Assembly: GCA_023249795.1 (NCBI GenBank)
Contig: JAHFBU010000101.1
Coordinates: 1-6,288 of the forward strand
Direction of reading: 5' to 3'
DNA: 6,288 bases
Source of the DNA: Syntrophaceae bacterium
GTDB taxonomy: Bacteria; Desulfobacterota; Syntrophia; Syntrophales; UBA5619
The notes under the pieces are model-generated. The model ran no database searches. It had not been told where the DNA came from and saw only the letters and a list, made by a program, of their open reading frames with translations. Below, piece after piece: positions 1-6,028 of this stretch (the stretch's first letter is position 1; the number at the start of each line of letters is the position of its first letter). A program made the translations under genes and the position numbers.

Positions 1-372
1 CCCGTCGAGCAGGATCTGGATGGTGGTTTCCCGATCCGACCTGAGGTCGGCGGTCCAGCCGGGAGGGATGATCACGGCCAGTGTCGCCCGGCCGTGATCG
101 AGCGCCTCCGTAACGGAGCGCGTGTCGGGGAGCCGGGCGGCGATCCGGAAATAGGGGGAGGCTCCGAGGCGGCGGATGAAATCGCGGCTCAGGTCCGTCT
201 GTTCCTGATCGACGACGACCGTTTCAATATGCTCCACGTCGAGGCTGAGCGCGTAGCCGAACAGCAGGATCAGCAGAAGCGGCAGGGCGAAGGCCAGGTA
301 GAGACTCCGGAAGTCCCGCAGTAGGTGGTAGATCTCCTTGCGGGCGATTGCCCGGATATTTCTCAGGTTCAC
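1..372 (-). CDS. ABC-2 type transporter permease, N-terminal part (YbhS/YhhJ-like), cut by the left edge
   Basis: Inner-membrane permease subunit of an ABC-2 exporter; 124 codons are visible and the gene runs off the window. I translated it directly from the minus strand. It starts at GTG 372-370, whose bases overlap the TGA stop of the preceding ATPase gene (GTGA, 4-nt overlap), which indicates translational coupling. The N-terminus VNLRNIRAIARKEIYHLLRD is the usual cytoplasmic lead-in of this family. It is followed by one hydrophobic helix at about residues 24-43. A periplasmic domain then begins (VVVDQEQTDLSRDF at 52-65, IIPPGWTADL at 101-110, ending QILLDG), which matches the large extracytoplasmic domain placed after TM1 in YbhS/YhhJ-type permeases. 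By analogy with ybhFSR, a second permease gene may follow off the edge; that is inference. The substrate cannot be read from this part. Confidence 0.9.
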   Translation of the reverse strand, partial: MNLRNIRAIARKEIYHLLRDFRSLYLAFALPLLLILLFGYALSLDVEHIETVVVDQEQTDLSRDFIRRLGASPYFRIAARLPDTRSVTEALDHGRATLAVIIPPGWTADLRSDRETTIQILLDG

Positions 373-1142
373 GTGCACACCTTTTCCCGGTTTCCCATCA
401 GCGCGACAAAAGCGTCGTTGAGGTCCGCTTCCGCCTTCCCCGGGCAGGTTTGACGGACGATCTCGTCCGGGCTTCCCGTGGCGACGATCTTCCCATCGTT
501 GATCATCACGATCCGCCCGCAGTGGCGTGCCTCGTCCATATAGTGCGTCGTGACAAAGACGGTGATTCCTTCCCCGGCGATTTGGCCGATGAAGTTCCAG
601 AAATTACGCCGGGTGATCGGATCGACGCCGGAGGTCGGTTCATCGAGGAAGAGGATCCTCGGGCGATGGAGCAGCGCGCAGCCAAGGGCGAGCCGCTGGC
701 GCAACCCGGACGGGAGATCGTGCGTCATGCGGTTGCGCGCCTCTCCGAGCCGCGTCATGTCGAAGACCCAGTCGATCCGCTCCGCCCATTGACTCTCCGG
801 CACGCTGTACACCCCGAGGTAGAAGCGGAGGTTTTCGAAGGGGGTCAGCTCCTCGTAGAGAGAGAACTTCTGGGACATGTAGCCGATGGCGTGCTTGACC
901 TCCTCCGACTCCGTGACGATGTCGTAGCCCGCAACCTTCGCCTCCCCCGACGTGGGGGTGAGTATCCCGCAGAGCATCCGGATCGTCGTCGATTTCCCTG
1001 AGCCGTTCGATCCGAGAAATCCGAAGATCTCCCCCGGATGAACGGAAAAAGAGATGCGGTCCACGGCGGTGAATGTCCCGAAGCGCTTCTCGAGTTCGTG
1101 GACGACGATGGCATCCGCGTTGTGGTTATCGGCAGAGGTCAT
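369..1142 (-). CDS. ABC transporter ATPase, equivalent of the second nucleotide-binding domain of YbhF
   Basis: Cytoplasmic ATPase, 257 aa, of the ABC-2 exporter. Motifs visible: Walker A GSNGSGKST (44-52), Q-loop Q91 in YMSQKFSLYEELT, a deviant signature LPSGLRQ (143-149) in place of LSGGxxQ, Walker B ILFLDEPT with catalytic Glu 168, D-loop SGVD (171-174), and H-loop His 200 in TTHYMDEA. The ATG at 1142-1140 shares one base with the TGA of the upstream ATPase (TGATG), so the two are probably translated together. The open frame continues to 1313, but that extension is antisense-like, has no homology-like content and overlaps the upstream gene, so I reject it. From memory, the C-terminal half of E. 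coli YbhF also has a deviant LPxGxKQ signature, which supports this being a split YbhF. The retained His and Glu suggest it is catalytically active. Confidence 0.95.
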   Translation of the reverse strand: MTSADNHNADAIVVHELEKRFGTFTAVDRISFSVHPGEIFGFLGSNGSGKSTTIRMLCGILTPTSGEAKVAGYDIVTESEEVKHAIGYMSQKFSLYEELTPFENLRFYLGVYSVPESQWAERIDWVFDMTRLGEARNRMTHDLPSGLRQRLALGCALLHRPRILFLDEPTSGVDPITRRNFWNFIGQIAGEGITVFVTTHYMDEARHCGRIVMINDGKIVATGSPDEIVRQTCPGKAEADLNDAFVALMGNREKVCT

Positions 1143-1972
1143 CACGGCGAGCCTTTCCCCTCCATCTTGAAGGCATCCTGCGCGAGGTCCGCATCCGCCT
1201 CCCGGATTCTTTCGATGATCGCCTCCTCCAGGCTCGGGAATTGCGAGCCGATCTCCTCCGGGGTCGCCGTTGCCAGCAGCTCCGCCCGGTGCATGAGGCC
1301 CAGCCGGTCGCACCGCTCCCCCTCGTCGAGGTAGGCCGTCGAGACGATGATGGTCATCCCGTTCTCCCGCATCCGGCCGAGGATCTCCCAGAACTCCTGG
1401 CGGGAGACGGGATCGACGCCGTTGGTCGGCTCGTCGAGGATCAGGAGTTTCGGCTCGTGGACGAGCACGCAGGCGAGGCCCAATTTCTGCTTCATCCCGC
1501 CGGAGAGGTTTCCCGCAAGGCGGTCCGTAAAGGGGAGGAGGTTCGAAAAGCCGAGGTAGAGGGCCTTGCGTGCCTTGCGTTCGGCGCCGCGGATATCGAA
1601 GATGTCCATGAAGAAGTCAATATTTTCCTCAACCGTCAGGTCCTGGTAGAGGCCGAAACGCTGGGGCATATAGCCGATCCGATCCTTGACGGCCGCGCGG
1701 TCGGCGACGACGTCAAGACCGTCGATCGTGATCCGGCCCGTTGCGGGATTGAGCATGGTTGCAGCCATCCGCAGCAGGGTGGACTTTCCCGCCCCGTCGG
1801 AACCGACGAGGCCAAAGATTGCGCCCTGTTCGACCGAAAGAGATACGTCGCGAACCGCCTCGGTCGCGCCGAAACGGCAGGAGACCCCTTCGATCCGAAC
1901 GAAGGGTTCTTTTGCTTTTCCGCCTTCAGTCCCCGGCGTGCCGGAAACAGCCGGCTCAGCGTAACCAGGCAT
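1142..1972 (-). CDS. ABC transporter ATPase, equivalent of the first nucleotide-binding domain of YbhF
   Basis: Cytoplasmic ATPase, 276 aa. Motifs: Walker A GSDGAGKST (57-65), Q-loop Q104 in YMPQRFGLYQDLT, canonical signature LSGGMKQ (156-162), Walker B LLILDE with Glu 181, D-loop NGVD, and an H-loop where Ala 213 replaces the usual His (VSTAYLDEGERCD). The sequence around Walker A and after the Q-loop resembles the first domain of YbhF. It ends in a predicted helix (PSLEEAIIERI) instead of the second ATPase domain, which is encoded separately downstream. The ATG at 1972-1970 lies inside the end of the HlyD gene (17-nt overlap), with an AGGG about 11 nt upstream; the ABC domain proper begins near residue 24. 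The missing H-loop His implies that its own Walker A site hydrolyses ATP poorly, while its intact LSGG motif can serve the partner's site. Exact start is moderately certain. Confidence 0.94.
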   Translation of the reverse strand: MPGYAEPAVSGTPGTEGGKAKEPFVRIEGVSCRFGATEAVRDVSLSVEQGAIFGLVGSDGAGKSTLLRMAATMLNPATGRITIDGLDVVADRAAVKDRIGYMPQRFGLYQDLTVEENIDFFMDIFDIRGAERKARKALYLGFSNLLPFTDRLAGNLSGGMKQKLGLACVLVHEPKLLILDEPTNGVDPVSRQEFWEILGRMRENGMTIIVSTAYLDEGERCDRLGLMHRAELLATATPEEIGSQFPSLEEAIIERIREADADLAQDAFKMEGKGSP

Positions 1973-3122
1973 CGGCGGGCATCCCTGACTTAAGTTCCAG
2001 ACCGGGGTTGGGGAGGGAGACCTTGACGAGATAGACCAGCTTTACCCGCTCCTTTTTCGTCTGGATGATTTTGGGCGTGAATTCCCCCTCGGTGGAGATG
2101 AACGTGACCGTGCCCATGAAGATCTTGCTGGGGAAGGTGTCGACGCGGACCTCCACCTTTTGGCCCGGCTTCACCTTGCCGATTTCCGTTTCGTCCACGA
2201 AGATCTTCAGGTCCACCGTCGCAAGCTGAGAGAGGGTCAGAACCTCCCGTCCCGGTGTGACCACCTCGCCCGGCTCTGCGTTGCGGCTGGTGATGACGCC
2301 CGGACCGGGCGCCTTCAACAGCGCGTAATCGAGCTGGATCGAAACCTGATCCGCCGCGGCGCGAACCGCGGCGACGTTTGCGCTCGCCGCCCCGACCTCC
2401 TTCCGCGCGGCGTCGATCCGCGGGAGATTGCTCCGGGCCTGTTTCAGGATGGCCTGCGCTTCCGCCAGCCTTGCCTCGGCGGTTCGGATCGTCTCCACCC
2501 GGCTCCCCTCCTTTGCAAGATCGTAAGCCTCCCGGCTCCGCTCGTATTCCTTGAGCGTTGTTTCGTATCGGAGGCGGACGGCATCCCACTCCTTTTCGGA
2601 GACGGTTCCTTTCTTAAACAGATATTCGTAGCGCGTCATGTTCTTCTTTGCGTCTTCGAGGACGGCCTCTGTGCTCTGCATCGCCTGCTTGACCCGTTCG
2701 AGATCCTGCGTCCGGGTGCCGGCCTTGAGCTCGTCCAGTTGTGAGCTGAGCGCGCGGACGCCCGCCTCGGCACGCGCCACTTCGGCGGGCAGGGTCTTTT
2801 CATAGACCCCAAGAAGGGTCTCCGCCTGTTGCCTGCCTTTGAGGGCTCTGTCGAGGTTGGCCTTCGCCTGTTCGAGACGGGTGCGAAACTCTGCCGGTTC
2901 CAGCTCGGCGAGGAGTTGATCTCTGGCGACGGCTTCCCCCTCGCGAACGAGGACGCTGAGGATGCGGCCGCCCGCCTGGAACGACAGGTGGGACTGTGTG
3001 GCCTCGATGGTGCCGGAATAGAACAGCTCTCCATTCCGGGCCTTCCGTTGACCGCAGTAGACAAAGAGCCCTGTGCCGATGAGGAGCGCCAGCACGATGA
3101 TAATGACGATGCGATTCTTCAA
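1956..3122 (-). CDS. HlyD-family membrane-fusion (periplasmic adaptor) protein, YbhG/YhiI-like
   Basis: 388-aa adaptor anchored in the inner membrane that would link the ABC-2 exporter to the outer membrane. Order of parts: one N-terminal transmembrane anchor (about 4-22), the first half of a lipoyl/barrel-sandwich domain (SGTIEATQSHLSFQAGGRIL at 36-55, then VREGEAVARDQLLAELEP), a long alpha-hairpin coiled coil (about 78-262, rich in Ala, Glu, Arg and Leu heptads), the second lipoyl half (LLKAPGPGVITSRNAEPGEVV at 268-288) and a beta-barrel domain (about 300-388, VDETEIGKVKPGQKVEVRVD). The hairpin of some 180 residues is long enough to reach well into the periplasm. The start is a TTG (3122-3120), chosen because GGAGGT lies five bases upstream and no ATG exists in frame near it. 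The gene overlaps the downstream ATPase by 17 nt, so they are co-expressed. Substrate is unknown; a drug, lipid or envelope component are all possible. Confidence 0.95.
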   Translation of the reverse strand: MKNRIVIIIVLALLIGTGLFVYCGQRKARNGELFYSGTIEATQSHLSFQAGGRILSVLVREGEAVARDQLLAELEPAEFRTRLEQAKANLDRALKGRQQAETLLGVYEKTLPAEVARAEAGVRALSSQLDELKAGTRTQDLERVKQAMQSTEAVLEDAKKNMTRYEYLFKKGTVSEKEWDAVRLRYETTLKEYERSREAYDLAKEGSRVETIRTAEARLAEAQAILKQARSNLPRIDAARKEVGAASANVAAVRAAADQVSIQLDYALLKAPGPGVITSRNAEPGEVVTPGREVLTLSQLATVDLKIFVDETEIGKVKPGQKVEVRVDTFPSKIFMGTVTFISTEGEFTPKIIQTKKERVKLVYLVKVSLPNPGLELKSGMPADAWLR

Positions 3123-3127
3123 GAAAC

Positions 3128-3133
3128 ACCTCC
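3128..3133 (-). promoter_or_regulatory. Shine-Dalgarno site of the HlyD gene, deciding a TTG start
   Basis: Minus-strand GGAGGT (within GGGGAGGTG) sits five bases before TTG 3122-3120. A GTG overlapping the end of this site (3129) opens another frame that is not HlyD, so TTG is the supported start. Confidence 0.8.
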
Positions 3134-3142
3134 CCGCGGGTT

Positions 3143-3157
3143 GGGATGGGTCATCCC
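3143..3157. repeat. Short perfect inverted repeat between the barrel gene and the HlyD gene
   Basis: GGGATG, loop of three bases, CATCCC: a six-base-pair perfect stem in the 50-bp gap after the barrel stop and about 21 nt before the HlyD start codon. On the minus-strand transcript it is not followed by a U run, so it is a poor intrinsic terminator. It could be a small RNA hairpin affecting HlyD translation or transcript stability, or it could be chance. Function is unproven. Confidence 0.35.
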
Positions 3158-3172
3158 GTGATTAAATGTTTT

Positions 3173-3955
3173 TCAGTAGGTATAGGTGACGGCGGCTCCG
3201 GCGGACATCCTTTCGGAATACTCTCCTTCGATACCCAGACGGAATCCTTTGGCCAACGGGATTTCGATCCCGGAAAAGCCACCGAAACGGCTCTTGCTGT
3301 TGAGGGCCGTCTCCCCGGATGCGAGGGCAAGTCCGGCGACGTTTGCGGAGGGCCATATCCTGGCTTCCGAATAACGGACATAAGGCCCGGCATAAATCCT
3401 GATGCCGAGGGGAAGAATGGTCTGAAAGCCGATTCCGGCATTCACATCCCACAAATTTTTGACCCGGAGTTGGAGCGAGAAAGGAGCGCCGCTGCGGCTT
3501 CCCGACACATTGTCGGTGAAGTCGCTGAAATAATAGTTTCCCTGGACAAAAACCCCCATACCGAATGTCCGGTTGAAAGGATAGAAACCCTTCGCCCCGA
3601 GCGTGCCGAAAAATTTCCAGTGTTCCTGAAAATCATTCCCATTCGTGGTTGTCGAGGCGTCCGCGGAATGGAAGGCATCGATCGCTTTCAAATCGGACAA
3701 CCCGACGCGGGTATAGACCTCCCATCCGTCTTGAGATCCGTAACCCAGCTCCGAGTAGAGTTGATTCTGCCGGATGATGAGGTCCGCGTCATCTTGATAT
3801 CGATCCTCATGAAGCCAGTAACCGATGCCGGTATGCAATCCCGCTGCCCCTTTGACAATGGGTTGCGGCGGTCCGAAGGGTCCTCCCGCGTCGGCCCTCC
3901 CCGAAGAGAGCAGGATGATGAATGCAAGGATCAGAAGCAATGTAATTTTTTTCGT
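3173..3955 (-). CDS. Uncharacterised outer-membrane beta-barrel candidate with a non-standard start (ACG)
   Basis: I do not recognise the family. Read from ACG 3955-3953, the product is 260 aa and begins with a textbook Sec signal peptide: Lys-Lys n-region, hydrophobic core LLLILAFIILL, and cleavage after ADA near residue 23. The rest is rich in Gly, Tyr, Phe and Asn with alternating hydrophobic/polar stretches (LYSELGYGSQDGWEVYTRVG, MGVFVQGNYYFSDF, GIRIYAGPYVRYSEARIW, FRLGIEGEYSERM). It ends in an aromatic residue (VTYTY), as outer-membrane barrels usually do. AGGAGG is seven bases before the ACG. The first conventional start in frame is TTG 3940-3938, but it lacks the Lys-Lys n-region and lies 22 bases from that site. 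A short ORF with ATG 3978 runs into an A7 tract here, so a -1 frameshift or a one-base error could also supply the N-terminus. It lies 19 bp after mlaA and 50 bp before the HlyD gene, so a role as outer-membrane partner of either is possible. Confidence 0.82.
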   Translation of the reverse strand, partial: TKKITLLLILAFIILLSSGRADAGGPFGPPQPIVKGAAGLHTGIGYWLHEDRYQDDADLIIRQNQLYSELGYGSQDGWEVYTRVGLSDLKAIDAFHSADASTTTNGNDFQEHWKFFGTLGAKGFYPFNRTFGMGVFVQGNYYFSDFTDNVSGSRSGAPFSLQLRVKNLWDVNAGIGFQTILPLGIRIYAGPYVRYSEARIWPSANVAGLALASGETALNSKSRFGGFSGIEIPLAKGFRLGIEGEYSERMSAGAAVTYTY

Positions 3956-3962
3956 AGGGAAG

Positions 3963-3968
3963 CCTCCT
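3963..3968 (-). promoter_or_regulatory. AGGAGG motif just after mlaA, seven bases before ACG and ten bases before an A7 tract
   Basis: Minus-strand AGGAGG is the strongest ribosome-binding-like site in this junction. Its spacing fits initiation at ACG 3955-3953. It is also 10 nt upstream of the heptamer A AAA AAA (3952-3946), the spacing at which an internal Shine-Dalgarno stimulates -1 frameshifting in E. coli dnaX. The sequence cannot say which role applies. Confidence 0.65.
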
Positions 3969-3974
3969 TCTCGT

Positions 3975-4883
3975 TCATTTCCTCTGCGATCCGGAATCCC
4001 CCGGCCGCGGGTTTCCGCCCTTTTGTTTGACCTTTTTCAACCGGGACTGGACATAGGCATCGCGTATCGCCACATAGGGGTCGATGGCGGCCCCCTTGAG
4101 TGATTCATAGTCGCCGATGCTCAGGGAGGTATCATTCACCATGTCATAGGCCCTGGCCCCCGTCCCGGCATACCATGGACTCAGGTAGGTGAAGGGGCGA
4201 AGGAACGTGTCCCCCACCAGCCCCAATGTGTCACGAGGGCTGGAAGGACCGAAAATCGGCCAGTTGATGTAGAAACCTTGTCCGATTCCATAGGCGCCCA
4301 GGGTCTGACCGAAATCCTCATCCTGTCGGGTCAGATGAATATCCTTCGCCGACGCGGGATCCAGAAGCCCGCCGACGCCCCAGAGGGTGTTGATCGTGAA
4401 GCGGCCGAGCTCCTTTGCTGCACCCCCGAAGTTCGCCTGGAGCAGGCAATTGATGAAACGGATCGGAAAGGCGAGGTTCTTGAAAAAATTGTCGACGCCG
4501 ACCCGTGCGGGTTCGGGGACAACCTTTTTGTATCCCTGCGCCACGGGCTTGAGAAACCAGAAATAGAGCTTGTCGTTGAAGTGATACATGACCCGGTTGA
4601 AAGGTTCCAGCGGGTCGGCAATCTGCGCCTTATCCCCTTCGCCGCCCTTGTCCATATCGTCGAATTCGGCGATATCGCCAAATTCATCGGCGCTTTTGGT
4701 TTCCGATGTGGGCGGGGTTTCCGGGGAGGGAAGAGCAATCTGTCCGGAGGGGGAAATAGCCGCTTCCTGCCGGATCTCGAGGGATGCCGCGGCCGGCGCC
4801 GATGAGACGGCGATATCGGGGCCGTGAGCGCATCCCGCGGCGACAAAAGCCAACAGCAGAACCGGAAACGGAAAAGCTTTCAT
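3975..4883 (-). CDS. mlaA: MlaA/VacJ outer-membrane lipoprotein of the Mla phospholipid-transport pathway
   Basis: 302 aa. MlaA proteins sit as a ring in the inner leaflet of the outer membrane and, with a porin partner, remove mislocalised phospholipid from the outer leaflet to hand it to MlaC. Visible: a lipoprotein signal peptide with lipobox VAAGC (Cys 18), followed by Ala rather than Asp, consistent with sorting to the outer membrane. Then comes a linker of about 70 residues rich in Pro, Ala, Ser and acidic residues (19-89), and the MlaA domain starting at DPLEPFNRVMYHFND (90-104). Further family motifs are LKPVAQGYKKVVPEPARVGV (111-130), NFFKNLAFP, the glycine-rich GVGGLLDPA and the QDEDFGQTLGAYGIGQG region (187-203). 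The ATG at 4883 follows the mlaC stop by 13 bp, with AGGGCG overlapping that stop as a weak ribosome site. The TGA stop overlaps an ATG (ATGA at 3978-3975) that opens a 15-codon frame. E. coli MlaA is about 250 aa, so the linker is the extra part. Confidence 0.97.
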   Translation of the reverse strand: MKAFPFPVLLLAFVAAGCAHGPDIAVSSAPAAASLEIRQEAAISPSGQIALPSPETPPTSETKSADEFGDIAEFDDMDKGGEGDKAQIADPLEPFNRVMYHFNDKLYFWFLKPVAQGYKKVVPEPARVGVDNFFKNLAFPIRFINCLLQANFGGAAKELGRFTINTLWGVGGLLDPASAKDIHLTRQDEDFGQTLGAYGIGQGFYINWPIFGPSSPRDTLGLVGDTFLRPFTYLSPWYAGTGARAYDMVNDTSLSIGDYESLKGAAIDPYVAIRDAYVQSRLKKVKQKGGNPRPGDSGSQRK

Positions 4884-4896
4884 GAGAGGGTTCGCC

Positions 4897-5499
4897 CTAT
4901 TGCCCCTTCACCTTCTGGCGCAGGGTCTCCAAGAGGTGTTCGGGTGGATTTTTTGCCAGGATCTCATTGAATTGTGTGCGATAATTCAGTACCAGACTCA
5001 CGTTTTCGATCACGACATCGTAGACCTTCCAGGAACCGTCCTTCAGGATCGCCCGATAGTAGATGGGAATCTCCTTGTTGGCGGACGTGATGACTCTCGT
5101 TTGAATTTCGGCCTGGGTTTCCGAGAGCATGGTTTCCTTGTCGAAAACGATTTTCTCGTTGCTATAGCTCAGGATTTTGTCCACGTAGGCCTTTTCCAGA
5201 ATCTGCCGGAAAAGCTTGACGAACTCCTGACGCTGGTCGGTATTCATGCTGTTCCAGTTCCTGGAGAGGGTGCGCTTCCCCAGTTCGACATCATCGAACA
5301 GGTGGTTGTAGATCAGCCGGAGTTTTTCTTTTTTTACCTCCATGGCTGACTCGGCCTTGAGCTTCGGATCGCGCAAAACCTCAAGCCCCTTGTTGACGTT
5401 GAGCTGAACCGTGTCCAGCGGCGCGCCGGCATGGGCCGGAAGGGAAAGAAACGGGGCAATGCTGATGAGGATGGTTAGCGTGATAATGGCTTTATTCAC
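4897..5499 (-). CDS. mlaC: MlaC/Ttg2D-family periplasmic phospholipid-binding protein
   Basis: 200 aa, close to the usual MlaC length. MlaC carries a phospholipid through the periplasm between MlaA at the outer membrane and the MlaD-containing complex at the inner membrane. Visible: a Sec signal peptide (about 1-24; hydrophobic 4-20, cleavage after AHA), the all-helical N-terminal part with LFDDVELGKRTLSRNWNSM (67-85) and FVKLFRQILEKAYVDKIL (93-110), and the family signature WKVYDVVIENVSLVLNYRTQ (157-176) near the C-terminus. The start is GTG 5499-5497 with GAGGG a few bases upstream. It follows mlaD after a 69-bp gap and precedes mlaA by 13 bp, the expected mlaD-mlaC neighbourhood. Confidence 0.96.
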   Translation of the reverse strand: MNKAIITLTILISIAPFLSLPAHAGAPLDTVQLNVNKGLEVLRDPKLKAESAMEVKKEKLRLIYNHLFDDVELGKRTLSRNWNSMNTDQRQEFVKLFRQILEKAYVDKILSYSNEKIVFDKETMLSETQAEIQTRVITSANKEIPIYYRAILKDGSWKVYDVVIENVSLVLNYRTQFNEILAKNPPEHLLETLRQKVKGQ

Positions 5500-5568
5500 G
5501 GTGGCCCTCTTTTCAAATGGAATGGTGCGCCTGTTTCTGACAACCTCGCAAGAAGTCAGGTGACGCCG

Positions 5569-6024
5569 TCATTTTTTGGTCACGTCTCCGAAGGCGTACT
5601 TGCTGATAAGCTCCGTGACGTCTACGGGAGGCTGCGTTTCCGTAATGGTTCCTCCCGGTTTTAGTGGATCGCCTGCGCCTCCGGGGTCGATGCTGACGTG
5701 CATGTCGCCGATCAGCCCTTCCGTTTTGATCGAGGCGATGGCGTCGTCGTAAATCTTGATGTCCTTCCGGATGCGAAGCTCCACCACGGCTTTCTGTTTG
5801 TCCTGGTCCATGGAGAGTTTTTCCACCCGCCCCACCTCGATGCCCGAGATGTAAACAAGGCTGCCGGTTCTCAGCCCCGTGACGGTGGTAAAGCGGGCGA
5901 AGAGAGAATAGGCGTTGTCCCCCAGCAGGGAAACATGGCCGAGTTTCATCGTCATATATCCGACGCACAGAAGTCCGAACACAAGAAAGATGCCGACCGT
6001 GGTTTCCATGGTGTACTTTTTCAT
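5569..6024 (-). CDS. mlaD: MlaD-type MCE-domain protein anchored in the inner membrane
   Basis: 151 aa. MlaD hexamers form the lipid-binding ring on the MlaEF transporter and exchange lipid with MlaC. Visible: one N-terminal transmembrane helix (about 8-27, TVGIFLVFGLLCVGYMTMKL) and a single MCE domain (about 38-116) with FTTVTGLRTGSLVYISGIEVG (45-65, start GLRTGS) and the hallmark ASIKTEGLIGDMHVSIDPGG (97-116), followed by a short tail (PPVDVTELI). The ATG at 6024 was chosen over an upstream in-frame start at 6168 because AGGAGGT (6037-6031) sits six bases before it and the translation from there begins MKKYTMETTVG, as usual for MCE proteins. It is shorter than E. coli MlaD (about 183 aa), mostly at the C-terminus. 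The neighbouring mlaE and mlaF are not in the window. Confidence 0.96.
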   Translation of the reverse strand: MKKYTMETTVGIFLVFGLLCVGYMTMKLGHVSLLGDNAYSLFARFTTVTGLRTGSLVYISGIEVGRVEKLSMDQDKQKAVVELRIRKDIKIYDDAIASIKTEGLIGDMHVSIDPGGAGDPLKPGGTITETQPPVDVTELISKYAFGDVTKK

Positions 6025-6028
6025 TTTC

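Noticed and set aside
348..1001. 217-codon plus-strand open frame antisense to the second ATPase
   Set aside because: Same reason: shadow of a well-supported ABC ATPase gene.
1143..1313. 57-residue N-terminal extension of the second ATPase, from an upstream in-frame start
   Set aside because: It lies wholly inside the upstream ATPase gene, is Gly/Pro/Arg-rich shadow sequence, and the TGATG junction provides a natural start at 1142.
1073..1993. 306-codon plus-strand open frame antisense to the first ATPase
   Set aside because: The minus strand here encodes an ABC ATPase with all core motifs; the plus frame is an Arg/Asp-rich shadow.
3146..4030. 294-codon plus-strand open frame antisense to the barrel gene
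   Set aside because: It mirrors the barrel gene in a GC-rich region, has no ribosome site or recognisable motif, and the minus-strand reading has a signal peptide and barrel-like pattern.
5537..5559. Inverted repeat CTGAC/GTCAG in the mlaD-mlaC gap as a terminator
   Set aside because: Only five base pairs with a 13-base loop and no U run after it; not convincing as a terminator or attenuator.
5513..5572. 19-codon minus-strand frame (MTASPDFLRGCQKQAHHSI) whose ATG overlaps the mlaD stop
   Set aside because: No ribosome site beyond an A-run, no recognisable content, and too short to support. It may simply be leader sequence before mlaC.
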